The notes under the pieces: model-generated
The model's input: the letters and a program-made list of their open reading frames with translations, nothing else
What the model was told of the DNA's origin: nothing
Database searches by the model: none
Assembly: GCF_947493595.1 (NCBI RefSeq)
Contig: NZ_CANLRL010000003.1
Location: 1 to 64,000 of the forward strand
DNA: 64,000 nt
From: an uncultured Shimia sp.
GTDB taxonomy: Bacteria; Pseudomonadota; Alphaproteobacteria; Rhodobacterales; Rhodobacteraceae
Direction: 5' to 3'
Position numbers and translations under genes: made by a program
Part shown: piece after piece, positions 34,466 through 42,680 of the stretch
How the letters are laid out: every line of letters starts with the position of its first letter
Position numbering within the stretch: the stretch's first letter is position 1

Positions 34466-34699
34466 TCAGCCTCCAAAGTTGGCGCCAAAGGGGCGCAGGT
34501 TGATGCCCAGCGTATGCTGAACAAGGGTCCAAAGAATGAAGATGGCCATGAACAACACAATCGCAGTGATGTGCCACTTTCCGGCGCCCATCAGGAGGGA
34601 GCCGATGATCACAAACGCTGCGGTGGAGAAAAGCACGAGGCCGCCACCAATCAGCATCAGGGTGAATTGCAGTGAGGCAATTGACGGTTCGCTAAACAT
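34466..34699 (-). CDS. TctB-like protein, C-terminal half only
   Basis: 77 residues from the ATG at 34699. It matches the second half of the neighbouring TctB. Compare FSTAAFVIIGSLLMGAGKWH here with FSTSGFLILGSFILGERKFH there, and the tails LVQHTLGINLRPFG here with LVQEVLGIYLRPLPG there. Two membrane helices remain (about 13-36 and 42-60); the N-terminal pair of TctB is missing. It lies one base after the tctB stop and one before tctA, so it is translated in the operon. A partial tandem duplication of tctB is the simplest origin. Confidence 0.8.
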   Translation of the reverse strand: MFSEPSIASLQFTLMLIGGGLVLFSTAAFVIIGSLLMGAGKWHITAIVLFMAIFILWTLVQHTLGINLRPFGANFGG

Positions 34700-34700
34700 C

Positions 34701-35192
34701 TCAGCCTCCCAAGAAGCCGGGCAGCGGCCGTAGGTAGATGCCGAGAACCTCTTGCACGAGATACCAAACCAAGAAGGTTGCCGCGAGTGAGATTGGCACC
34801 ATGAAGTGGAACTTGCGCTCGCCCAGAATGAAGGAGCCAAGGATCAGGAAGCCGGAAGTCGAGAAAATAAAGCCAGCCGGACGCAGCAACAGTGCGTAAG
34901 CCACCATGAGCCCGAGCAGCAGAATGGCTTGACCCAGCTTGTATTCAGTCAGACGACGGTAGTCGATTTCGGCTTCTTCGGCTTCTTTGGCTTCGCTTTT
35001 CTCAAGTCCCAAAAGGATGATCAGCGAGGCAATCATGCCAAGGATAGACAAAACCTTTGGAAAGGTGCTTGGCCAAATGGGGTTGCGTTTCATGAACGGG
35101 GCAAGACTGCCATCCATCGTGAACCAAGCGGCGTAGCCATAAGCCATACAAATGCCCAGCAGTATCAGTGCGATCCAGCGATCCAGAGCCAT
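34701..35192 (-). CDS. tctB: Tripartite tricarboxylate transporter, small membrane subunit TctB
   Basis: 163 residues. Four membrane helices are visible (about 6-24, 49-63, 89-105, 112-150). A cytoplasmic acidic loop (EKSEAKEAEEAEIDYRR) sits between helices 2 and 3. The layout IALILLGICMAYGYAAW and WPSTFPKVLSILG is typical of TctB. This subunit joins TctA in the inner membrane; its detailed role is unclear even in the family. Followed directly by a shortened paralog. Confidence 0.92.
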   Translation of the reverse strand: MALDRWIALILLGICMAYGYAAWFTMDGSLAPFMKRNPIWPSTFPKVLSILGMIASLIILLGLEKSEAKEAEEAEIDYRRLTEYKLGQAILLLGLMVAYALLLRPAGFIFSTSGFLILGSFILGERKFHFMVPISLAATFLVWYLVQEVLGIYLRPLPGFLGG

Positions 35193-35216
35193 GAAGCTCC
35201 CCTCCCTTTTAAAAGA

Positions 35217-35242
35217 GGGCAGAGCGGGTGTCCGCTCTGCCC
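35217..35242 (-). terminator. Intercistronic stem-loop between tctC and tctB
   Basis: An 11-base perfect stem GGGCAGAGCGG/CCGCTCTGCCC with a four-base loop, followed on the minus strand by CTCTTTT. The position after the binding-protein gene suggests partial termination or mRNA 3'-end protection, giving more TctC than membrane subunits. Confidence 0.75.
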
Positions 35243-35261
35243 AGTTAGATGATAGCCGACT

Positions 35262-36248
35262 TTAGAGGAAGCCGAGCTTTTTCATCAGGTCGCCGATGAC
35301 TTTTTCTTGGCCTTCGAGGAAGGCTTTGAAGTCGTCGCCGTTGTTGTGGATGTTGACCCAGCCGTTGCGCTCGCGCACGGCTTCCCACTCAGGGGTGTCA
35401 TACATTTTGGTCAGCGCTTCCTGGTACATTGCCAGCTTGTCTTCTGGCAGACCTGGTGCGCCGAAGAAGCCACGCCAGTTAACGAACGAGGTGTCGATGC
35501 CCTGTTCTTTCATGGTCATGGCGTCAGGCGCTGCGGATACACGCTCATCTGCGGTCACACCGATGATTTTCACTTCGCCTGCGTTGGCCAGATCAACCGC
35601 TTCGGAGAAGCCGGTGGACAGGGCTGCGATCTCGCCGGAAAGAAGTGCTGCCATGGCTTTACCGCCTGCGTCGTAAGGGATGTACTTCACGCCCAGGGCG
35701 TCTTTGCCAGCTGCTTCCATCACCATGGCTGCAACCAGGTGGTCCATGCCGCCTGGAACTGAGCCACCGCCGATCGCGGTTTTGGATGGGTCCGCGTCAT
35801 AGGCGGCCATCAGGTCGTCCATGTTGTTGATTGCGCTGTCTTTGTGCACAACCAGAGCGGCATAGTCGCCGATGGTGCCGGCCACGAGGGTCAGGTCACG
35901 GAAGTTGTGTGGGAACACGCCGGTCAGGGAGCGGATCACGATTGGGGTGGAGTTCACCATCAATGTGCCGTGGTTGCTGTCGGCGTTTTCGATCAGGTAG
36001 CCGATGGCTTTGCCGCCGCCGCCACCAGACATGTTTTCATAAGATGCAGTGCCTGCGATGCCTGCTTTGGTCAGCGCTTCACCGGTGCCGCGTGCGGTAC
36101 CGTCCCAGCCACCACCGGCGCCGCCGGGGATCAGGAAGTGGATGCTGTCGACAGTTTTGTGGCCATCAGCAATGGCTTGACCTGCGAATGCGAATGCGGC
36201 CATTGCGCTGGCCATCAGAGCGCGGCGGCCCATGTTCAATTTCATCAT
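35262..36248 (-). CDS. tctC: Tripartite tricarboxylate transporter substrate-binding protein TctC
   Basis: 328 residues from the ATG at 36248, which sits four bases after GGAGGAG (the next ATG, 36245, is also possible). A signal peptide runs to about residue 25 (GQAIADG). The family blocks are IHFLIPGGAGGGWDGTARGTGEALTKAG in parts, GGGGGKAIGYL, GGGSVPGGMDHLVAAMVMEAAGKDALGVKYIPYD in parts, and GFFGAPGLPEDK. It captures tricarboxylate or a related acid in the periplasm for TctAB. Divergent from the tctDE regulators, which presumably sense the same substrate. Confidence 0.95.
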   Translation of the reverse strand: MMKLNMGRRALMASAMAAFAFAGQAIADGHKTVDSIHFLIPGGAGGGWDGTARGTGEALTKAGIAGTASYENMSGGGGGKAIGYLIENADSNHGTLMVNSTPIVIRSLTGVFPHNFRDLTLVAGTIGDYAALVVHKDSAINNMDDLMAAYDADPSKTAIGGGSVPGGMDHLVAAMVMEAAGKDALGVKYIPYDAGGKAMAALLSGEIAALSTGFSEAVDLANAGEVKIIGVTADERVSAAPDAMTMKEQGIDTSFVNWRGFFGAPGLPEDKLAMYQEALTKMYDTPEWEAVRERNGWVNIHNNGDDFKAFLEGQEKVIGDLMKKLGFL

Positions 36249-36313
36249 TTTTCTCCTCCAAATTGACAACTGTCCGAAAGACGGCTCAGTTGAGGGCAGT
36301 CAAACATCGCAAC

Positions 36314-36338
36314 CTGTCACAAACCTGTCATGCTGTCA
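36314..36338. promoter_or_regulatory. Candidate TctD binding repeats between tctC and tctD
   Basis: Three copies of CTGTCA start at 36314, 36325 and 36333. The first two, within ACCTGTCA direct repeats, are 11 bases apart, the spacing used by OmpR/PhoB-type regulators. They lie in the 108-base divergent region between tctC and tctD. Confidence 0.5.
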
Positions 36339-36356
36339 GAAAGGTGCTCAACCCGC

Positions 36357-37022
36357 ATGAAATTCCTCCTCGTCGAAGACAATATCGAGCTTGCCAATGC
36401 GGTCAGTGCACGGCTGCAATTGGATGGTCATGTAATTGATCATGCTGATAAAATTGAGGATGCCATGGCATTCATGCAGACCGGTGAATATGATCTCATA
36501 TTATTGGATATTATGTTGCCGGACGGAGATGGGCGAACCTTCCTGAAACACCACCGGAGCGGGAAAAACGACACGCCTGTGATTGTTCTGACGGCGCGGT
36601 CTCAAGTCAGTGACAGAATCAGCCTGCTCGATTTGGGGGCGGACGATTACATGACAAAACCATTTGACCATGAGGAGCTTCAGGCGCGCTGTCGGGCCGT
36701 GTTGCGACGCAATGCCGGGCACGCGCAGTCGGTCACGGAATTGGGTGGCGTGTCGCTTGATCCGGTGGCTGGTCGGTTGAGCATTGGCGCTCGGGCGGTG
36801 ACATTACGCAATCGAGAGTTGCGACTGTTGGAGCTGTTGATCAACGCGCCAGGGCAGATTTTTTCGAAAGCCAAATTGGCAGATCGGCTGTTTTCCTATG
36901 ACGAGGATGTCTCGGAAAACGCAATTGAAGTTTACATCGGGCGGTTGCGCAAACACTTGGAACCGTCTGAGTTGCGGATCACCACCCTGCGTGGGTTGGG
37001 CTACAGGCTAGACCATGAATGA
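36357..37022 (+). CDS. tctD: OmpR-family response regulator TctD
   Basis: 221 residues. The receiver domain starts MKFLLVEDN and has the phospho-acceptor Asp51 in LILLDIMLPDGDG, the Thr in VLTARSQ and the conserved Lys in YMTKPFDHEEL. The C-terminal winged helix is typical (RELRLLELLINAPGQIFSKAKLADRLF, then ENAIEVYIGRLRKHL and TLRGLGYRL). It pairs with the kinase that overlaps it by 8 bases. Divergence from tctC indicates control of tricarboxylate uptake. Confidence 0.95.
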   Translation: MKFLLVEDNIELANAVSARLQLDGHVIDHADKIEDAMAFMQTGEYDLILLDIMLPDGDGRTFLKHHRSGKNDTPVIVLTARSQVSDRISLLDLGADDYMTKPFDHEELQARCRAVLRRNAGHAQSVTELGGVSLDPVAGRLSIGARAVTLRNRELRLLELLINAPGQIFSKAKLADRLFSYDEDVSENAIEVYIGRLRKHLEPSELRITTLRGLGYRLDHE

Positions 37023-38382
37023 TACGGTCAATGTGTCCGGCTCGCTACGGGCGCGGTTGTCGTTGACCTTGATCGGCAGCGCGGCGGCGATTGCCGTGCT
37101 TTTGTTCTTTGTGGTGCGCACCTACGCGGCGCAAATCGCGCAGAGTGGGCAGGACAACATTCTAGAAGCCTCGGTCACCTCTATCCTGGATGCAGCGACC
37201 CTGCGAGATGGAGCGGTGGAAGTGGATTTCCCCTATGTCGCTTTCTCCATGTTGAGCACCGATGCGGATGATCGGGTGTTTTACGCCATTTGGCAGGAAG
37301 ACACGTTGTTGTCCGGGTATGAGCTGCTGCCCGTCGCTGACGCGCCAGATGGCAGCGAAATTGTGCATGTATCCGCGATTTTTGATGGTGCGCCAGTGCG
37401 CGTTGCAACCGCCGCTCGGATTTTGGTGGGGGCCAACACAAGAACGAGAGTGACCGTGTCTGTCGCGCAAACGCAGGACGCATTGGCCGGCACATTGAAC
37501 AAGATTTCCCGAAATGTAGGGTTGATCGGGGCCGGCTTTTTCACCCTGTCGGTGTTGGTGGCGAGCTGGGCGACAAACACAACCATCCGACCGCTGGAAC
37601 GGTTGACCCATTCCATCACCCGCCGCGGTCCGAAAGACCTCAGCCCTGTGGCGCGGCCGGTGCCGATGGAAATGGCGCCGTTGGTGACGTCACTCAATAG
37701 TTTTATGGCGCGACTGGATACGTCGTTGAAGCAATCTGAAGACTTCATTGCCGAAGCCGCACATCGGGTGCGTACGCCTTTGGCGACGGTGCGCAGTCAT
37801 GCGGAGGCGACGTTGCAACGGGTGGAACGCGAGGACAACCGACAGGCGCTGCGCTCTATGGTGCGCGCGATCGACGAAAGCTCCCGCGCAGCGGGACAGC
37901 TTTTGGATCACGCTATGATCACCTTTCGCGCAGATCACTTGGAAACCCAATCAGTGGATTTGGTGGAATTGGTCGAAGATCTGGTCACGCGACTGGCACC
38001 GGTGGCAGAAATGAAAGACATTGCTCTCACGGTGATCAGCGAGGGGGAGGTCAGTGTCGAAGCAGATTCGATCTTGCTGCAAAACGCGCTGCGTAATCTG
38101 GTCGAAAACGCCCTAAAATATGCGCCGGGAGAGAGTGAAATTACACTTGAAGTGTTCGCAAGCCCGCGCCCCCGCGTGGAAGTGCGCGACGAAGGGCCGG
38201 GATTTCCGCCAGATCAGATACAAGGATTGGCCGCGCGGTTTTCCCGTGGAGAAAATGCCAAAGACACAATTGGATCCGGGCTTGGCCTCACCATTGCGCA
38301 AGACGTGGCCACGGCCCATGGCGGTGCACTGACTTTGACCAACCTGCCGGAGGGCGGCGCATGCGTTACATTTTTGCTTTGA
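37015..38382 (+). CDS. tctE: Sensor histidine kinase TctE
   Basis: 455 residues. Membrane helices lie at about 17-40 and 168-188 with a periplasmic sensor between them. A HAMP-like linker (TTIRPLERLTHSI) is followed by the HisKA box AEAAHRVRTPLATVRSHAE with His250. The ATPase domain carries the N box (LRNLVENALKYAPG), the G1 box VRDEGPGFP and the G2 box GSGLGLTIAQDVATAHGG. It phosphorylates TctD. It overlaps tctD by 8 bases and the following binding-protein gene by 22 bases, so all three are one unit. Confidence 0.95.
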   Translation: MNDTVNVSGSLRARLSLTLIGSAAAIAVLLFFVVRTYAAQIAQSGQDNILEASVTSILDAATLRDGAVEVDFPYVAFSMLSTDADDRVFYAIWQEDTLLSGYELLPVADAPDGSEIVHVSAIFDGAPVRVATAARILVGANTRTRVTVSVAQTQDALAGTLNKISRNVGLIGAGFFTLSVLVASWATNTTIRPLERLTHSITRRGPKDLSPVARPVPMEMAPLVTSLNSFMARLDTSLKQSEDFIAEAAHRVRTPLATVRSHAEATLQRVEREDNRQALRSMVRAIDESSRAAGQLLDHAMITFRADHLETQSVDLVELVEDLVTRLAPVAEMKDIALTVISEGEVSVEADSILLQNALRNLVENALKYAPGESEITLEVFASPRPRVEVRDEGPGFPPDQIQGLAARFSRGENAKDTIGSGLGLTIAQDVATAHGGALTLTNLPEGGACVTFLL

Positions 38383-39368
38383 TTGTTTGGCTGTGCCCTT
38401 TGATGGGGACAGCAGAAGAGTGGGAGGATCAGAACGCTTTTGGCCCCGCGTCAGCGGCCAAAACGCTGAGGGTCTTGTCCAGCACCGATACATCGCTGTT
38501 TGCGCCGGTGATCGAAGACTTCTTGAGGAGCCGCGCAGGAGTGGCTGTGGAGTATTTTGTGACAGGCACAGCGCAGATTGATCAGGTGTTCCGCGCGGCG
38601 CCGGATGACTTTGACGTGGTGATTTCTAGTGCTATGGATCTGCAGCTAAAACTGGTGAATGACGGCTATTCGGTGCCAGTCGAAACCCTGTCGCAACCAG
38701 ATTGGGCGCAGTGGCGCAACAGCCTGTTTGCGTTCACCACCGAACCCGCCACCATTGTGATCAATCGGGCTGCATTTGCCCCGGATACAGTGCCACAGAC
38801 GCGGCAGGAATTGATCGCGGCCATGCGGGCGCGACCTGAGGTGTTTCGAGGCAAAGTTGGCACGTATGATGTGCGCAAGTCGGGATTGGGCTATTTGTTT
38901 GCAACGCAAGATGCCCGCGCCTCGGAGACCTTTTGGCGGTTGATGGAAGTGATGGGGGGATTGGATGCGCGGTTGTATTGCTGTTCCGGTGAGATGATTG
39001 ACGATTTGGTCTCCGGTGATCTGGTGGTGGCCTACAATGTCTTGGGCAGCTATGTGGCGGCGCGCGAGGATGTGGCCGAAACCTTGGAGATTGTGCTGCC
39101 GTCTGACTTCCCGACAACCATGATGCGCACGGCATTTGTAAGCAGCCGCACCGAAGTGGAGGCTGAGGCTGCTGCGTTTGTGCGTCACTTGGTGGAGGTG
39201 CAGACGGGGCCACGGAACCCAGATGTTTTTCCGCTGCCTCCGCTGAGTGCTGCGGTGGATGGCGCCGGGCAGGCGGTGATTTCGCTGGGGCCAGCGCTGA
39301 TGACCTACCTTGATCCGCTCAAGCGTAAAAGATTCATCAAAGAATGGAGCAGTGCGGTTATTCAGTGA
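38361..39368 (+). CDS. Periplasmic substrate-binding protein co-encoded with tctDE
   Basis: 335 residues with a signal peptide (MRYIFALIVWLCPLMGTAEE). The fold reads as the iron/thiamine-type extracellular solute-binding family: LRVLSSTDTSLFAPVIEDFL, FDVVISSAMDLQLKLVNDGY, WAQWRNSLFAFTTEPATIVIN, then GYLFATQDARASETFWRLM. No ABC permease or ATPase is next to it. Overlapping the kinase gene by 22 bases, it more likely presents a ligand to TctE than serves transport, as in auxiliary binding proteins of TctE/BctE-type sensors. Role inferred from position. Confidence 0.85.
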   Translation: MRYIFALIVWLCPLMGTAEEWEDQNAFGPASAAKTLRVLSSTDTSLFAPVIEDFLRSRAGVAVEYFVTGTAQIDQVFRAAPDDFDVVISSAMDLQLKLVNDGYSVPVETLSQPDWAQWRNSLFAFTTEPATIVINRAAFAPDTVPQTRQELIAAMRARPEVFRGKVGTYDVRKSGLGYLFATQDARASETFWRLMEVMGGLDARLYCCSGEMIDDLVSGDLVVAYNVLGSYVAAREDVAETLEIVLPSDFPTTMMRTAFVSSRTEVEAEAAAFVRHLVEVQTGPRNPDVFPLPPLSAAVDGAGQAVISLGPALMTYLDPLKRKRFIKEWSSAVIQ

Positions 39369-40107
39369 CCGTCGGTTTGGGCTCCACCACGCCAATGATT
39401 GGGCCCATCCAAAAGCCGCCATCGGAGCGACCCAATTGTGGTGCGTGCAGGCGGCTGATCTTGCCATCAAAGTAGAGCGCATTTGGTGTTTTTAGAACAT
39501 CGCGAAAGAAACGGCCAAATTCGTGGAAGGTCACTGCCTCGTTGGAGATCACAAAATGTGCTGTCTTACCGTCCGTGCTGGTGCCAACGCCATTGCGTAG
39601 GAAACGAGAGCTGCTGTCTGGTAGGAAGCGCGGGTGCAGAGCGCCGTCAATCACCAGCATGGGGCCAGATTGGGTGGCGTCGCGGCAGCTTGGCGTTTGT
39701 TTTTGAAAATCCAGCGTTTCGTAGACGCGAATGGAGCCGTTTTTCAAACACAGCACGCCATTTGGCAGCAGGCCAAAGTTGCCTTTGCTGCCGCCTGTGA
39801 GAAGGCGCATTTCTTCGGTGCCGTCTTCGACATAGTGACCAACCGGGCTGCGGTCGGCGTGGTACATGCCTGCATTCATGCCAAAGGCGAGCGTTTTGCC
39901 GCCTTCTAGGTTGCGTTCAATGTCGCGGAATTGGCCCAGAATGGCGCCGCTGTCGTCGCGCAGGAACAGGCGCAAGTTTTCTTTCGTCGCATCAGCTGTG
40001 CAAACGGTGAGGCTGCGCCCTTCATGTGTCTGATCTGAACAGGTCACCGCCTGCGCCCATTGGGGCAGGGAGGAAAACAAGATCAAACAGAGCGCAGTTC
40101 GTATCAC
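39358..40107 (-). CDS. Exported phosphodiester glycosidase family protein (NAGPA/DUF2233)
   Basis: 249 residues with a signal peptide (1-20). NAGPA-domain landmarks are present: LAFGMNAGMYHADRSPVGHYVEDG in parts (about 72-96), GNFGLLPNGVLCL, a SGPMLVIDGALHP block near 147, then FVISNEAVTFHEFGRFF and ALYFDGKISRLHAPQLGRSDGGFWMGPIIGV in parts. The family includes the mammalian uncovering enzyme for mannose-6-phosphate and many periplasmic proteins that cleave phosphodiester-linked sugars. Four Cys could form disulfides. It shares 4 bases with rbfA, as the next gene downstream of it. Confidence 0.88.
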   Translation of the reverse strand: MIRTALCLILFSSLPQWAQAVTCSDQTHEGRSLTVCTADATKENLRLFLRDDSGAILGQFRDIERNLEGGKTLAFGMNAGMYHADRSPVGHYVEDGTEEMRLLTGGSKGNFGLLPNGVLCLKNGSIRVYETLDFQKQTPSCRDATQSGPMLVIDGALHPRFLPDSSSRFLRNGVGTSTDGKTAHFVISNEAVTFHEFGRFFRDVLKTPNALYFDGKISRLHAPQLGRSDGGFWMGPIIGVVEPKPTVTE

Positions 40108-40526
40108 GTAAGGTCGCCGTCCTCTGAGTCAGTTTTGGCCACATCCGCCTGCACCCGTTCATCAGACAACATCGCGCGGGTGGCGTCCATCTGATCAAAG
40201 GTGGTGTCCACACGGAAGCGCAGATCCGGGGCGTGCTTGAGCTTGGCTTTGCGGCCAATGATGCGGCGCAACTCGCCTTTGTGGCGGGCCAAAAGCGCAA
40301 CCGCGTCTTCTTTGTTCTTACCGCCAAGCGGCAGCACAAAGCAGGTCGCAATCGAGAGGTCCGGAGTGATGCGCACCTCGCCCACCGTGATCGACATGCG
40401 TGTCACGTCTGGGTCGTGCAGTTCATCACGTACCAAAACTTCCGACAATGTGCGTCGGATGAGTTCACCCACGCGCAGTTGACGCTGGGACGGGCCGCGG
40501 CCCTCGGAGGAAGAGTTCTTTGCCAT
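40104..40526 (-). CDS. rbfA: 30S ribosome-binding factor A
   Basis: 140 residues from the ATG at 40526. Family blocks are RQLRVGELIRRTLSEVLVRDELHDP, MSITVGEVRITPDLSIATCFVLPLGG in parts, and LRRIIGRKAKLKHAPDLRFRVDTTFD. RbfA binds the immature 30S subunit and assists 16S processing, and helps cold adaptation. The acidic C-terminal tail (TDSEDGDLT) is typical of alphaproteobacteria. Divergent from dapB. Confidence 0.95.
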   Translation of the reverse strand: MAKNSSSEGRGPSQRQLRVGELIRRTLSEVLVRDELHDPDVTRMSITVGEVRITPDLSIATCFVLPLGGKNKEDAVALLARHKGELRRIIGRKAKLKHAPDLRFRVDTTFDQMDATRAMLSDERVQADVAKTDSEDGDLT

Positions 40527-40628
40527 GTCCCTCACTTAGGGCTTCTGTCTGCCTTTGCCAAGCTGGATTGCATTGGGTAAGCAGGGCGCACCGCCATTTG
40601 GGTGGTTTGTCAGAGTGGAGAGGACACC

Positions 40629-41438
40629 ATGCAGGAATTGCCAGGAATCGTGATCACAGGCGCATCAGGCCGGATGGGGCAGATGCTGATCAAGACGGTG
40701 TCCGAGAGTGACAAGGTGCGTTTGGTGGGCGCGGTCGAGCGCGAAGGTCATGACTGGGTTGGCCGGGATGTGGGCGAAGCCATGGGCGGCGCGGCGCTGG
40801 GCGTGACTGTGACGGATCAACCGCTGGAGGCTTTTGCCAAAGCGCAGGCGGTGATCGATTTTACCGCACCAGCGGCAACTATTGCCTTTGCCAAACTTGC
40901 AGCACAGGCGCGGGCTGTTCATGTGATTGGCACCACCGGCATGACCGATGCGGACATTGCGCAACTGGAGCCTTGTGGGCGCCACGCCGTGATTGTGCGG
41001 GCGGGCAACATGAGCCTTGGCGTGAACCTGCTGACCAAACTAACGCAGCAAGTGGCGGCGGCGCTGGATGAAGATTTTGACATTGAAATCGTAGAGGCAC
41101 ACCACCGTCACAAAGTGGATGCGCCGTCTGGCACTGCTTTGATGTTGGGTGAAGCGGCTGCGGAAGGTCGCGGTGTCGACTTGAAAGATGTGACCGACAG
41201 CGGCCGTGACGGCATCACCGGTGCGCGTAAGCGCGGCGATATTGGGTTCACGGCCATTCGCGGCGGCGACATCATTGGAGAGCATGATGTGATGTTTGCT
41301 TGTGACGGTGAGCAAATCATTCTGCGCCACAAAGCCACCGATCGGAGCCTGTTTGCCAAAGGCGCTCTCAAAGCGGCGCTCTGGGGGCAGGGTCAAAAAC
41401 CCGGTGAGTATGATATGTTTGACGTATTGGGGTTGTAA
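40629..41438 (+). CDS. dapB: 4-hydroxy-tetrahydrodipicolinate reductase
   Basis: 269 residues, standard length. The NAD(P)H site is [10 protein letters not shown] at the N-terminus. The signature [22 protein letters not shown] (about 155-176) contains the catalytic His and Lys. The enzyme makes tetrahydrodipicolinate for lysine and peptidoglycan diaminopimelate. The ATG at 40629 follows GAGAGGAC. Its mRNA probably ends at the inverted repeats downstream (41457-41484 or 41600-41625). Confidence 0.97.
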   Translation: MQELPGIVITGASGRMGQMLIKTVSESDKVRLVGAVEREGHDWVGRDVGEAMGGAALGVTVTDQPLEAFAKAQAVIDFTAPAATIAFAKLAAQARAVHVIGTTGMTDADIAQLEPCGRHAVIVRAGNMSLGVNLLTKLTQQVAAALDEDFDIEIVEAHHRHKVDAPSGTALMLGEAAAEGRGVDLKDVTDSGRDGITGARKRGDIGFTAIRGGDIIGEHDVMFACDGEQIILRHKATDRSLFAKGALKAALWGQGQKPGEYDMFDVLGL

Positions 41439-41456
41439 GAATCCCCCACGAACTCT

Positions 41457-41484
41457 GCGCAAAACGCTATGCGGCGTTTTGCGC
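41457..41484 (+). terminator. Inverted repeat after dapB
   Basis: A perfect 11-base stem GCGCAAAACGC/GCGTTTTGCGC with a six-base loop, 18 bases after the dapB stop. There is no T run, so it may stabilise the 3' end or act with the later terminator. Confidence 0.55.
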
Positions 41485-41599
41485 ATCTTGTGCGATTGGC
41501 AATCTCGCAGAGCTGTGCTCAAATTGGTTGCAGAAAAATGACCAATAAAATCAACCACTCAACGGTTGATGGCGGGCCATGTGATAGCCCTCGCAAATG

Positions 41600-41625
41600 A
41601 TGCATCCAGACCAGATGCATTTTTT
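41600..41625 (+). terminator. Intrinsic terminator between dapB and the quaternary-amine operon
   Basis: A stem ATGCATC/GATGCAT with a seven-base loop is directly followed by a run of T. Confidence 0.6.
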
Positions 41626-41671
41626 GTTGGCAGGTCAAAGACGTTGTGTTCTTATGCCGGCAAACAAAAAC

Positions 41672-41687
41672 TTAAATGACCATTTAA
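41672..41687. promoter_or_regulatory. Candidate operator upstream of the quaternary-amine ABC operon
   Basis: The palindrome TTAAAT-N4-ATTTAA lies 25 bases before the start codon. The octamer AATGACCA occurs three times in the region (41537, 41675, 41690), the second inside the palindrome. A BetI-type or other repressor could bind here; the regulator is unknown. Confidence 0.4.
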
Positions 41688-41711
41688 AAAATGACCAACA
41701 GGGAGAAGACC

Positions 41712-42674
41712 ATGACGACGTTTTTGAAAACTGGGCTGTCGGCGCTTGCGGTATCCGCGGTGGCCATGTCGGCACAGGCGGCGGAACTTGGTGCAACCGA
41801 TGAGCCTATCAAGCTGGCGCTCAACGAATGGACCGGTCAGCACGTGACCACCCATGTGGCGGGCGAGATGCTGAAGGCGGCCGGTTACGAAGTAGAATAC
41901 GTGACCGCTGGCATGATGAACCAGTTCCAGGCGATTGCCGATGGCGACATTCACGCGACCTTGGAAATCTGGTCCTCAAACGTGTCCGATCAATATGCTG
42001 CGCTGAAAGGCGACGGTAAGCTGGAAGAGCTGTCTGATCTGGGCTTGGCGGCCCGTGAAGGCATTGCTTACCCAGCGCACGTCGAAGAGCTTTGCCCCGG
42101 CCTGCCAGCCTGGGAAGCGCTGAAAGACTGCGCGATGAACTTCGCCACCGCTGAAACCTTGCCAATGGGCCGTCTGGTGGATTACCCAGCGGATTGGGGC
42201 ACACCTGGTGCGGACCGCATGACCGGTCTGGAGTTGCCATTCAAAGCGGTACCTGCGGGTTCTGAAGGCGCTTTGATTGCTGAGCTGCGCGCATCCACGG
42301 AGAAAAAATCCCCTCTGTTGATCACATTCTGGCAACCACACTGGGCAATGTCTGCTTATGACGTGAAGTTTGTCGAGCTGCCCGCAGGCGAAGATGCCTG
42401 TTTTACTGATCCTGCTTGGGGCCCAAACCCAAATGCGATCAATGATTGTGACTTCTCCGCCAGCCGCATCTTCAAGGCAGGTTGGCCTGGTCTGAAAGAC
42501 AAGTGGCCTGCCGCGCATGAAATCCTGGTGAACTATCAACTGGCTGTGGAAGATCAGCAGCCAATGATGGGCGCTGTGGATGTGGACGGCGAAAAAGTTG
42601 AAGACGTTGTGTCCGCATGGATGGGTGAAAACGAAGCCAAGTGGAAGTCGGTTGTCGACGCCGCAACCAAGTAA
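41712..42674 (+). CDS. Glycine betaine/choline-type ABC transporter substrate-binding protein
   Basis: 320 residues from the ATG at 41712, behind GGGAGAAG. A signal peptide ends SAQAAEL. The OpuAC fold is clear and aromatic residues for a quaternary-ammonium cage are visible: LALNEWTGQH, LEIWSSNVSDQY, LITFWQPHWAM and FKAGWPGLKD. Two Cys pairs (ELCPG/DCAMN and DACF/NDCDF) suggest disulfides. It delivers betaine, choline or a similar compound such as DMSP to the permease encoded two genes downstream. First gene of a three-gene operon. Confidence 0.9.
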   Translation: MTTFLKTGLSALAVSAVAMSAQAAELGATDEPIKLALNEWTGQHVTTHVAGEMLKAAGYEVEYVTAGMMNQFQAIADGDIHATLEIWSSNVSDQYAALKGDGKLEELSDLGLAAREGIAYPAHVEELCPGLPAWEALKDCAMNFATAETLPMGRLVDYPADWGTPGADRMTGLELPFKAVPAGSEGALIAELRASTEKKSPLLITFWQPHWAMSAYDVKFVELPAGEDACFTDPAWGPNPNAINDCDFSASRIFKAGWPGLKDKWPAAHEILVNYQLAVEDQQPMMGAVDVDGEKVEDVVSAWMGENEAKWKSVVDAATK

Positions 42675-42680
42675 GACTCC

